NCBI GenBank assembly: GCA_045116915.1
Contig: JBGUMQ010000078.1
Span: forward strand, 1-64,000
DNA from: UBA9732 sp045116915
GTDB taxonomy: Bacteria; Spirochaetota; Spirochaetia; Sphaerochaetales; Sphaerochaetaceae
Direction of reading: 5' to 3'
Length of the DNA: 64,000 bases
Shown here piece after piece: positions 15,543-23,636 of the stretch; the stretch's first letter is position 1, and the number at the start of each line of letters is the position of its first letter. The notes beneath the pieces were generated by a model. It searched no databases and was not told the origin of the DNA. It saw only the letters and a list, made by a program, of their open reading frames with translations. The position numbers were made by a program, and so were the translations under genes.

Positions 15543-16955
15543 TCACAGTTGCAGGGCAGCGATCCTGCTCTCCAGCACAAGCGCGTCCAGCGCATAGACT
15601 ACCGCCTGGACCTCGTCCTTCTCGACCGCCAGACGTGCGTCTTCCAGTTCGCGGCCGGTGATCAGGCCGCTGTCGTACATCTCCTGTTTCCTCTCCAGTA
15701 TCAGCGTGTTGTAACGCGCGCCGACCTCGTACTGCGCCACATCCGACAGATGGCTTGCGAGGGATGACCTGAGATCGTCCAGGTCGCTCCTGTACGTCTG
15801 AAGCGCGCTGTCGTAGTCCATCCTGGCCAGGATGACCTTGTTGGTCAGGCTCTGGATTGTCATCTCATCGGTGTCGGAGTTCTTCTTGTTGCTCCACGTC
15901 CCGGATACCGTTATGTAGGGATAGAACTCCTCGGACCTGTAGGAAGCCCCCGCTTTTGCCCCGATGGAGTAATTGGTGCCGGTTACAGTTCCGGATACGG
16001 AAGCATTCACGACGGTCTTCAGATCCGTTCCGTTGGTCAGTGTCATTGGTGCGTTCGCGTTGGCTCCCAGCTGGAGCTTCGTCGTGGAACCGGTGGCCGC
16101 ATCCAGGGCCTGCTGTGCGAGCTCGAGGTTCAGCTCCGCAAGCAACACCGTCGTGTTGCCGCCCTCGAGCTCCTCCACCGTCAGATCGGCTTCCCTGACT
16201 GAATCGGGTCTTTCGTATGCAATCCCGTAATTCGTGCTGAACGACTTCAGAAGCGAGGCGAGTTTTTCCTCGGCCGACTCCTGCGCAACGCGGCGGCTTT
16301 CGATTGTCATCTGGCTCTGCAGGTCAGAAAGGCTTCCCTCCGTCAGCTCTCCGGATGCAAGAGCGGTCCTGCGGTCGGCCACCAGTCTTTCGTACGCTAT
16401 GCGGCCGGACTTCACGCTGATTTCGCTCTGCATGATGGCGGCAATGCTCTGGAGCACATTGATCCTGAACTGCAGCAGGCTCTTCTCATAACCGACATCC
16501 TGAGAGATGCGCGATGAGAGTGTTGTGAGATCCTCCCTTGTGTCCTTGTACGAGCTGATGTCGATGGTCTTGCGGTACGATGCGTCCGGAGTGAATGTGA
16601 CCGTGCTGTCGCCCGAGCGGTATATCCTGGTCACGTTCGAAAGCCCGAACGAGACCGTGGAGTCGTTGACCTCCGGCAGTGTCAGTGTCGCGGACGGCCC
16701 CATGGTGAACACCGGATTGCCGGTGCCCTCCTTCTGGACCGTGACCTCTCCTGTGGAAAGGGACACGGTCATCTTCGGATCCGTGTCCGCGATCTCCCTG
16801 TTGATCAGCGTGTTCTCCCTGTTGATGTTGAGCGTCCTGACCGTGGTGCTGCTTTCAAGCGCGGCGGCGACGATGTCGTCCGCGCTGAGGGCGGATGCGC
16901 ACATGGCGGCCGTCGAGAGGACGATCATGCCTATCAAGCGTCTGATTCTTCTCAT
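15543..16955 (-). CDS. TolC-like outer membrane efflux protein (operon with MacAB-like pump)
   Basis: 470 aa. Signal peptide of about 24 residues (MRRIRRLIGMIVLSTAAMCASALS). Internal duplication of Ala/Glu/Leu-rich helical regions (about 125-235 and 370-470) with strand-rich segments between, as in TolC-type ducts. First gene of a four-gene operon (duct, adaptor, ATPase, permease) with gaps of 7, 11 and 1 nt, encoding a complete tripartite exporter. Paralogue of the gene at 10109. The exported substrate is unknown. Confidence 0.78.
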   Translation of the reverse strand: MRRIRRLIGMIVLSTAAMCASALSADDIVAAALESSTTVRTLNINRENTLINREIADTDPKMTVSLSTGEVTVQKEGTGNPVFTMGPSATLTLPEVNDSTVSFGLSNVTRIYRSGDSTVTFTPDASYRKTIDISSYKDTREDLTTLSSRISQDVGYEKSLLQFRINVLQSIAAIMQSEISVKSGRIAYERLVADRRTALASGELTEGSLSDLQSQMTIESRRVAQESAEEKLASLLKSFSTNYGIAYERPDSVREADLTVEELEGGNTTVLLAELNLELAQQALDAATGSTTKLQLGANANAPMTLTNGTDLKTVVNASVSGTVTGTNYSIGAKAGASYRSEEFYPYITVSGTWSNKKNSDTDEMTIQSLTNKVILARMDYDSALQTYRSDLDDLRSSLASHLSDVAQYEVGARYNTLILERKQEMYDSGLITGRELEDARLAVEKDEVQAVVYALDALVLESRIAALQL

Positions 16956-16961
16956 GGGTTA

Positions 16962-16991
16962 AAAATACCGTCCGTCCCCTCAGGGAGGCAA
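16962..16991 (-). promoter_or_regulatory. Promoter of the export operon, leaderless type
   Basis: Minus strand TTGCCT (16986-16991), 18 nt, TATTTT (16962-16967); 6 nt to the ATG at 16955, no ribosome site. Confidence 0.45.
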
Positions 16992-17048
16992 CCTTTCCGG
17001 CGGTTTTTCCGCCTTTTTCCTACAAAAATGTGAAATGTGTCATACAAA

Positions 17049-17077
17049 TTGAAAAGAAAGAGGTTTTCCGATATAGT
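17049..17077 (+). promoter_or_regulatory. Promoter of the fakA-acpP lipid operon
   Basis: TTGAAA (17049-17054), 17 nt, TATAGT (17072-17077). Predicted start near 17084, which rules out an in-frame ATG at 17080 and supports the ATG at 17131 with a ~47-nt leader containing the hairpin CCGC-AAG-GCGG. Confidence 0.65.
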
Positions 17078-17130
17078 ATATGAAATATTTTATTAAACAG
17101 GGAAACAACGCCGCAAGGCGGACGGAAGAT

Positions 17131-18798
17131 ATGGATACACACAAGATAGACGGTTCCCTCTATGCCCGCATGATAAAGGAAGGCACCAGGGAACTGAACA
17201 GGAACAGGCAGACGGTCAACGACCTCAACGTCTTCCCCATCCCGGACGGGGACACGGGCGACAACATGTACATGACGATGAACGGAGGAGCGACGTCCGT
17301 GGACGCGAAGTGCCCCGATCTTGGAAAGGTCGCCGGGCAGGCGTCCCAGGGCATGTTCATGGGCGCAAGGGGCAACTCCGGAGTCATCCTCTCCCGCATC
17401 TTCAAGGGCATCTCGGTGGGTCTGAAGGACAAGGCCGATGCCGGAATCCGCACATTCCTGGATGCCCTGCATTCGGGCGTGACGGAATCCTACAAGGCCG
17501 TCTCCCAGCCGGTCGAGGGAACAATCCTCACGGTCTTCAGGGAGGCTGTGGAGGCCACGGAGAAACTCGCGAAGGACGACATGGCGTTCGAGCTCCTGTT
17601 CGAGGAACTGGTCGACGGCATGAGCAGGTCGCTTGAGCACACGCCGGAGCTTCTGGACGTGCTGAAGCAGGCAGGCGTGGTGGACAGCGGCGGAGCCGGA
17701 CTTATCTACATCTTCCAGGGAATGGAGAACGCCCTCCTGGGCCTCGAGACCGAAGACGACGGCACGGCACCGGCACAGAACGCCCAGTCGGCACTTGATC
17801 TTTCCAAATTCAACGAGGACAGCGAGCTGGTCTACGGCTACTGCACCGAGTTCATCCTGCAGCTGATGACCGCCAAGGTCGGCAAAGTCGCGGACTTCGA
17901 CGAGCAGGAGGTGTTCGACTACCTCAACTCCGTCGGCGAGTCCCTCGTGGCCTTCAGGGACGGAAGCATCATCCGCGTCCACGTCCACACCAAGACCCCG
18001 GGAGACATCCTGAACCACTGCCAGAAATGGGGCGAGTTCCTGAAGATAAAGATCGAGAACATGACGGTCCAGCACAACGAGACGATCGGCCATGAGAGGC
18101 CGGAGCTGGTGCTGAAGACCAAAAAGCCAAGGAAGAAATACGCGTTCGTCACCGTCGCCGCAGGCGAAGGCATCTGCGACATCTTCAACGAAGTCGGAGT
18201 GGACGCGGTGATAAACGGCGGCCAGAGCATGAATCCGTCCGTCAAGGATTTCCTTGATGCGTATGAGGATATCGATGCGGACAACATCATCGTCTTCCCG
18301 AACAACGGAAACGTCATACTCACGGCCCGCCAGAGCGCCGATGCCTGGGACAAATCCAACATCGTCGTGATCCCGAACAAGGACCTGGGAACCGGATATG
18401 CCGCGATCTCCATGCTCGACACATCTGTGGAAACGGTCGAGGAGCTCGTGGACGCGATCGACACCAGCATGGAAGGCGTGGTGACGGCCATGGTCAGCAA
18501 GGCCAACAGGGACACCGAACAGGACGGCGTGGCGATATCGGACGGCCACTACATCGGCTTCGCGGGCGGGACCATCTACACGGACAATCCGTCCAGGCTT
18601 GAGGCGGCGAAGGACCTTGTCCACAAGCTCGATGCCGGCAAGTTCGGCATCCTCATGCTCATTAGGGGCAAGGATGTCCCGGACGACGAGGCGCAGCGGC
18701 TTGCGGATGAATTAGAGAAGGAATTCAGGCGCACGGAGATCATCCTGATCGACGGGAAGCAGCCCGTGCACGATTATGTTATGATACTTGAGGAATGA
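17131..18798 (+). CDS. fakA: Fatty acid kinase catalytic subunit FakA (DAK2/YloV family)
   Basis: 555 aa, normal for FakA/YloV. It phosphorylates fatty acids held by FakB to acyl-phosphate in the cytoplasm. The N-terminal DhaL-like kinase domain has the Mg-ATP motif NVFPIPDGDTGDNM (about residues 33-46), GARGNSGVILS and VDSGGAG; a middle domain with RVHVHTKTPGD and a C-terminal DegV-like domain follow. The next gene encodes a FakB-type partner and plsX lies two genes further on, supporting the fatty-acid-kinase role rather than dihydroxyacetone metabolism. Confidence 0.92.
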   Translation: MDTHKIDGSLYARMIKEGTRELNRNRQTVNDLNVFPIPDGDTGDNMYMTMNGGATSVDAKCPDLGKVAGQASQGMFMGARGNSGVILSRIFKGISVGLKDKADAGIRTFLDALHSGVTESYKAVSQPVEGTILTVFREAVEATEKLAKDDMAFELLFEELVDGMSRSLEHTPELLDVLKQAGVVDSGGAGLIYIFQGMENALLGLETEDDGTAPAQNAQSALDLSKFNEDSELVYGYCTEFILQLMTAKVGKVADFDEQEVFDYLNSVGESLVAFRDGSIIRVHVHTKTPGDILNHCQKWGEFLKIKIENMTVQHNETIGHERPELVLKTKKPRKKYAFVTVAAGEGICDIFNEVGVDAVINGGQSMNPSVKDFLDAYEDIDADNIIVFPNNGNVILTARQSADAWDKSNIVVIPNKDLGTGYAAISMLDTSVETVEELVDAIDTSMEGVVTAMVSKANRDTEQDGVAISDGHYIGFAGGTIYTDNPSRLEAAKDLVHKLDAGKFGILMLIRGKDVPDDEAQRLADELEKEFRRTEIILIDGKQPVHDYVMILEE

Positions 18799-18812
18799 TA
18801 GGAGACATGAAA

Positions 18813-19688
18813 ATGAGTTATGTGCTTTTCACGGATTCGGACTGTGACATGACCCCCAGGCTCGCCCAGGAGTACGGCTACAGGACGATCATCAGCATGC
18901 CTTACAGCATAGACGGCAATACGACATATCCGTATGTGGATTTCAAGGAGTTCGACAGCAAGACCTTCTACGACCAGCTCAGAGGCGGCGTCCTGCCCAA
19001 CACGAGCGCCATCAGCGCCCAGCAGTACTACGATTACTTCGAGAAGGAGTTCGCACAGGGGAACGACATCCTCTACGTCCACTTCTCGGCGGCGATGACG
19101 ATGACGTTCCAGAACATGGACCAGGCCCTGGCCGACCTGAAGAAGAAGTATCCGGAGCGCACGCTCTACCAGATCGACACCAAGGGAATCACCACAATCA
19201 GCCTGGCCATCTGCCTCGAGGTTGGAAAGATGTACAAGGACGGGAAGAGCCTTGAGGAGATTCTCGAGTGGGCCAAGACCGGAGTCGACACGTTCGCCAT
19301 GTACTTCTATGCCGATGACCTGAAGTTCTTCAAGCACAGCGGAAGGGTCAGCGGACTCACGGCCACCATGGGCAGCATCCTGGGAATCAGGCCCCTCATC
19401 TACATGAGTGCCGAAGGCAAGATGGAAAGCTACGGCACGGCCCGCGGCAGAGGACGCGCCATCGAGGCGGTCGTAGGCAAGGTCCTGGAGCTCGGAGACG
19501 ATGCGGCGAACCATACCATCTACATCGGACACACCGATGCCGAGGATCTGGTCAAGGAAACCGTCAGCTACCTCAGGGAGAAGCTCGGGAACAACCTGGA
19601 CATCATGGTCTGCCCCGTCAACCCCACGGCCGGCTCACACTGCGGACCCAACGCGATCGGCGTCTGTTTCCGCGCGAAACACAGATGA
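18813..19688 (+). CDS. fakB: DegV family fatty-acid-binding protein (FakB)
   Basis: 291 aa. DegV fold: FTDSDCDM at the N-terminus, NTSAISAQQYYDYF, HFSAAMTMTFQN (the acyl-carboxylate-binding loop position) and HSGRVSGLTATMGSILGIRPLI. FakB carries the fatty acid that FakA phosphorylates. Start at 18813 is preferred: AGGAG lies 8 nt before it, whereas ATGs at 18795 and 18807 are poorly spaced. Confidence 0.88.
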   Translation: MSYVLFTDSDCDMTPRLAQEYGYRTIISMPYSIDGNTTYPYVDFKEFDSKTFYDQLRGGVLPNTSAISAQQYYDYFEKEFAQGNDILYVHFSAAMTMTFQNMDQALADLKKKYPERTLYQIDTKGITTISLAICLEVGKMYKDGKSLEEILEWAKTGVDTFAMYFYADDLKFFKHSGRVSGLTATMGSILGIRPLIYMSAEGKMESYGTARGRGRAIEAVVGKVLELGDDAANHTIYIGHTDAEDLVKETVSYLREKLGNNLDIMVCPVNPTAGSHCGPNAIGVCFRAKHR

Positions 19689-19700
19689 TCGGAAGGCTTT

Positions 19701-20822
19701 ATGCTCACAATTGAAGAAGTCAGGACCCCGCGCCAGATAAGGCAGTTCATCAACTTCCCGCTGGAGCTCTACAAGGACAACCCGTATTTCGTCCCGCCCC
19801 TCTACATGGACGAGAAGGCAATGTTCAAGGCCGATTACCACTACAGGGACACCTGCGAGTATGTGTGCTACAACGCCTACAGGGACGGGAAGATGGTCGG
19901 AAGGATCCAGGGCATCCTGCAGAAGGCCAGCAACGAGAAACACAACGAGAAACGCGTCAGGTTCTCGCGCTTCGACAGCATCGACGACCAGGAAGTGGCA
20001 GACATCCTTTTCGACGCCGTCGAGAAATGGGCGCTCTCCAAGGGCATGGACACCGTTGTCGGACCGCTGGGATTCTCGGACCTCGAGAGGGAGGGCCTTC
20101 TGATAGACGGATTCGACCAGCTGTCGACGTTCGAGGAGCAGTACAACCACCCCTACTACCGGAAGCTGATCGAGCACCGCGGCTACGAGAAGGAAGTCGG
20201 CTGGACGGAGAGCATGATCATGCCCCCGGATGAGGATGACGGCACGCTTGAGAAGATGGCCGACTTCCTGATGAAGCGCTACGACCTCCATTTCGGCACA
20301 GCGAAGAACATCAACCAGTGGCTGGACAAGTACAAGGACCAGTTCTTCGACATCCTGGACAGGTCGTACACCGACATCTACGGCACGGTCCCGTTCACGG
20401 ACGGAATGAAGGACAGCCTGATATCGAGCTTCAAGCTCGTCATAGACCTCGACCATGTGGCCGTCATTCTGGACAAGAACGAGAAGGTCGTGTGCTTCGG
20501 ACTCTGCTTCCCGTCGATCGCCAAGGCCGTGCAGAAGTGCAAGGGACACCTGACCCCGCTGGGGATCGCAAGGCTGCTCTGGACGATCAAGCACCCCGAG
20601 ATAATCGACCTCTGTCTTGTCGGCGTCGATGCCGAGTACACGAACAGGGGCATAAGCGCCATCGTTTCGGCCGAGCTCCTGAAGATGCTCAAGGCGCCGG
20701 GGATAAAGTACGCCGAGACGAACCTGAATCTGGAAACGAACTACCAGATCCAGAACCAGTGGAAGAGATTCAAGGAAATCAAGCACAAGAGAAGGATCGC
20801 ACTGGTAAGGAAACTGGTGTAG
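19701..20822 (+). CDS. GNAT-fold acyltransferase-like protein (YghO type)
   Basis: 373 aa. The N-terminal stretch FINFPLELYKDNPYFVPPLYMDEKAMF and later VVGPLGFSDLEREGLLIDGFDQLSTFEEQYNHPYY patterns belong to a long GNAT-related family (YghO-like). A second acetyltransferase-like half lies near residues 245-345 (VAVILDKNEKVVCFG, YTNRGISAIVSAELLK). A GGAAGG site precedes the ATG. Its place between fakB and plsX suggests a lipid-linked acyl transfer, but the substrate is unknown. Confidence 0.7.
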   Translation: MLTIEEVRTPRQIRQFINFPLELYKDNPYFVPPLYMDEKAMFKADYHYRDTCEYVCYNAYRDGKMVGRIQGILQKASNEKHNEKRVRFSRFDSIDDQEVADILFDAVEKWALSKGMDTVVGPLGFSDLEREGLLIDGFDQLSTFEEQYNHPYYRKLIEHRGYEKEVGWTESMIMPPDEDDGTLEKMADFLMKRYDLHFGTAKNINQWLDKYKDQFFDILDRSYTDIYGTVPFTDGMKDSLISSFKLVIDLDHVAVILDKNEKVVCFGLCFPSIAKAVQKCKGHLTPLGIARLLWTIKHPEIIDLCLVGVDAEYTNRGISAIVSAELLKMLKAPGIKYAETNLNLETNYQIQNQWKRFKEIKHKRRIALVRKLV

Positions 20823-20830
20823 GAAAGGAT

Positions 20831-21862
20831 ATGATCAGAATAGCGGTAGACTGCTTCGGCGGCGACAGAAGCCCGCAGGCCAACATAGACGGAAGCCTCG
20901 CGGCACTCGGGAAGAACAGGGACCTGTGTGTCATACTCACAGGCGACGAGACCATCATAAAGGAGAACCTAAAAGGAAAGGATTACGATGCCTCCAGGCT
21001 GGAGATCGTCCATGCACCGGCGGTGATCACTCCGGATGAGAAACCCACCGACGCCATAAGGCTCAAGCGCGACAGCTCGATGATGGCGGCCGTCAACCTC
21101 CTCAGGAAGGACGACAGCGTCAGCGGCATGGTCAGCACGGGTTCCACAGGAGCCCTGGTCACGGCCGCGGTATTGAGGATCGGAAGACTCAGGAACGTCA
21201 TCAGGCCCTCCTTCTGCCCCATCCTGCCGACAATGGCGGGCGGAATCGTGGGCGTGTGCGACAGCGGAGCCAACGTGGATATCTCCCCGGAGCAGCTCCA
21301 GCAATATGCCGTACTCGGAAGCATATACCTCCAGACAGTATACAACATCAGGAATCCGCGTGTCGCCATGCTGAATATCGGCACCGAGGCGGGAAAAGGC
21401 GATGAGCTGCGCAAGCAGGCCTATGGACTCCTGCAGGACACGCCTGAGATCAACTTCATGGGCAACATGGAGTCCAGGGACCTCCTTACGGGGAACTACG
21501 ACCTTGTGGTCTGCGACGGTTTTTCAGGCAACGTCCTTGTCAAGACGACAGAGGGAACGGCCATGGAGCTGCTGAAGAAGCTCAAGAAGGAGATCTATTC
21601 CAAGACAATCTACAAGATCGGCGCCGGCCTGATGAAAGGCCTGTTCACCGACCTGAAGGAATTCATGAACTATCAGAACTACGGCGGAAGCGTGCTTCTG
21701 GGAACATCCAAGGTCGTTGTGAAGGGCCACGGAAGCAGCAACGCCACCGCTGTGGAGAAGTGCATAGAGCAGGCTCTGGGCATGGAGCGCAACGCCTTTG
21801 CGGAGAAGACCGAAAGCCTTCTGGACCGCATAGCACTTGAAAAGGAGAAAACCGATGAATGA
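20831..21862 (+). CDS. plsX: Phosphate acyltransferase PlsX
   Basis: 343 aa. Converts acyl-ACP and acyl-phosphate into each other, the link between FakAB and phospholipid synthesis. Family motifs: IAVDCFGGDRSP at the start, VSTGSTGALVTAA, GVCDSGANVDISPEQLQQYA, LNIGTEAGKGDELRKQ and VCDGFSGNVLVKTTEG. Its ATG (20831) follows AGGAAAGG. The stop overlaps acpP by 8 nt, so carrier protein and acyltransferase are translationally coupled. Confidence 0.96.
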   Translation: MIRIAVDCFGGDRSPQANIDGSLAALGKNRDLCVILTGDETIIKENLKGKDYDASRLEIVHAPAVITPDEKPTDAIRLKRDSSMMAAVNLLRKDDSVSGMVSTGSTGALVTAAVLRIGRLRNVIRPSFCPILPTMAGGIVGVCDSGANVDISPEQLQQYAVLGSIYLQTVYNIRNPRVAMLNIGTEAGKGDELRKQAYGLLQDTPEINFMGNMESRDLLTGNYDLVVCDGFSGNVLVKTTEGTAMELLKKLKKEIYSKTIYKIGAGLMKGLFTDLKEFMNYQNYGGSVLLGTSKVVVKGHGSSNATAVEKCIEQALGMERNAFAEKTESLLDRIALEKEKTDE

Positions 21863-22094
21863 GAAACTGTTTGCGGAAGTGAAGACCGTCCTGGCCAAGC
21901 AGCTCAGGAAGAGCGAGGATATCATCAAGCCCGAATCAAGGATCATCGAGGACCTGGGAGCCGATTCCCTGAACATCCTCATGCTGCTGATGACCATCGA
22001 GGAGGATTTCGGAATCAAGGTCCCCGATGAGGAGCTTGCCGATTTCAGAACAGTCGGGGACGTCGTCTCCTTCCTGGAGAGCCAGCAGGGCTGA
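21855..22094 (+). CDS. acpP: Acyl carrier protein
   Basis: 79 aa, acidic, with the phosphopantetheine site DLGADSLN (Ser about residue 38) and the usual four-helix pattern. It carries acyl chains for PlsX and phospholipid or fatty acid synthesis. The start at 21855 has AGGAGAAA upstream, inside plsX. No fab genes adjoin it; the neighbours are the exogenous fatty acid genes. Confidence 0.96.
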   Translation: MNEKLFAEVKTVLAKQLRKSEDIIKPESRIIEDLGADSLNILMLLMTIEEDFGIKVPDEELADFRTVGDVVSFLESQQG

Positions 22095-22112
22095 CTCCCC
22101 AATCCGGGATAC

Positions 22113-23543
22113 TCAGTATCCCAGCACAACACCAAGGGCTATGAATAGCACCACAAGGATGAAGTTGACCGCGAACAGCGGGAGGCTCTTCTTCACCCAC
22201 TTGAAATAGTCCACACCGATCATCGAGAGCGATATCAGCAGGACCGGGGATGTCGGGAAGATCACGTTCGTGTATCCGTCGCCGAAGGTGTACAGGAGGA
22301 CCAGCATCTGCTTCGACAGCCCCGTGCTGACCATGGCCAGGAGTCCCATGACGAGGATGGCCTTGGCCGTCGACGACGAGATGAAGAACTCAAGCAACAG
22401 GACTATCAGATAGATGGCCAGGGCCACGACAACGGGGCTGTGGCCTTCTATCATCACATTGATCTGATGTACGATCGTAGGCAGGATCGCGCCTTCCTCC
22501 AATACGAACTTGACGGATGCCGCGAAGGCGATGAACACGATTGTGGGAAGCGCTCCCAGGATGCCGCGCCCGAAGCTCCCCATCGTCTTCCCGAAGTCTC
22601 CGGAGGCGATGATTCCGGCCACAGGGCCGAATATCAGGAAATAGGCCGCAAGGATCACAACGGCGTAGCCGCGCAATGCGGCGCTCATCGATACGACAAT
22701 GATCAGGATCAGGGATACAAGCAGGAAAACGGTGTAGACGGCCTTTATCCGCTTCCCAGCCCCTTCCGCAGCCACGCCTTCCCTTTCAGCGCTGTTTCTG
22801 AGCTGTCCGTCATGCTCCAGTGTGAGGCTTGCAGACGGATCCCTGGAGATCTTCCTCGTATACATGAAGATGAACGCCATCAGCAGGCCGAACATGACGA
22901 TGAAGATCAGGATCCTGAACCAGATGTGGGCCATGGGATTGGCACCTATTATCTCTGAAGCAAGGAGCACTGTGAACGGATTGGTGATGGCCCCTGCGAA
23001 ACCGAATCCGCAGGCTATGATGCAGCACAAAAAACCGGTGAAGGAGTCGAACCCGACCATGACGCACAGCGCCGTGATTATCGGCAGCATGGTCAGCATT
23101 TCCTCGAACAGTCCCAGGAATGCACCGAAGCAGTAGAACACCAGCGACACAAGCACTATCAGGATGTTCCTGCGGTTCATGAAACGCTGTGAGACGGCTC
23201 CCACAAGCGCCCTGATCCCTCCCACGTCGTTCATCACCTGGAATGATGCCGATATCACGAAAAGGAAAACGGACAGCATGATGAGCGTCAGACCGTCTCC
23301 CGATGCGAAGACAAGCACAGGCGCGAGCAGGCCCCTTATCACAGATATCCCGCCTGCATCATCGGAGGGGATGTAGTCCAGATAGTTGACCTCACCGGAT
23401 GCGAATGTTCCGAAGTGTCCCTTGGGGACGATGTATGTGAGGATTATGGACAGGACAAGCAGCCCGAGAAGCAGGGCCGTAACCTGTATGAAAGTCTTTC
23501 CCGAAATGTCGATGAGCGTTTTCTTCTTTTCCGTTGTTCCCAT
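22113..23543 (-). CDS. YfcC/ArsB-DcuC-type membrane carrier
   Basis: 476 aa with about 12 hydrophobic segments and no signal peptide. It matches the YfcC family of the ion-transporter superfamily (IPSDDAGGISVIRGLLAPVLVF, NDVGGIRALVGAV, the re-entrant GFGFAGAITNPFTVLLASEIIG and a later FFISSSTAKAILVMGLLAM). A Ser/Glu-rich cytoplasmic loop lies near residues 220-255. Members are annotated as basic amino acid or short carboxylate carriers; the substrate here is open. Monocistronic, convergent with acpP. Confidence 0.85.
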   Translation of the reverse strand: MGTTEKKKTLIDISGKTFIQVTALLLGLLVLSIILTYIVPKGHFGTFASGEVNYLDYIPSDDAGGISVIRGLLAPVLVFASGDGLTLIMLSVFLFVISASFQVMNDVGGIRALVGAVSQRFMNRRNILIVLVSLVFYCFGAFLGLFEEMLTMLPIITALCVMVGFDSFTGFLCCIIACGFGFAGAITNPFTVLLASEIIGANPMAHIWFRILIFIVMFGLLMAFIFMYTRKISRDPSASLTLEHDGQLRNSAEREGVAAEGAGKRIKAVYTVFLLVSLILIIVVSMSAALRGYAVVILAAYFLIFGPVAGIIASGDFGKTMGSFGRGILGALPTIVFIAFAASVKFVLEEGAILPTIVHQINVMIEGHSPVVVALAIYLIVLLLEFFISSSTAKAILVMGLLAMVSTGLSKQMLVLLYTFGDGYTNVIFPTSPVLLISLSMIGVDYFKWVKKSLPLFAVNFILVVLFIALGVVLGY

Positions 23544-23550
23544 GGTATCA

Positions 23551-23579
23551 ACTATACGTCAAAACAACGGGGCATACAA
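23551..23579 (-). promoter_or_regulatory. Promoter of yfcC-like gene, leaderless type
   Basis: Minus strand TTGTAT (23574-23579), 17 nt, TATAGT (23551-23556); 7 nt to the ATG at 23543, no ribosome site. Confidence 0.55.
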
Positions 23580-23596
23580 TTCCGGGGAAAAGAAAA

Positions 23597-23620
23597 GGCC
23601 GCCCGAAGGCGGCCGATTTC
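23597..23620 (-). terminator. Terminator of the porin-like gene
   Basis: GGCCGCC-TTCG-GGCGGCC (stem 23597-23603 with 23608-23614, minus strand reading), followed on the minus strand by TTTTCTTTT. Confidence 0.8.
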
Positions 23621-23636
23621 TGCTCCGATCCCTTTA

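Noticed and set aside
17080..17130. Upstream ATG for fakA
   Set aside because: It lies within a few nt of, and upstream of, the predicted transcription start; the conserved protein begins at 17131.
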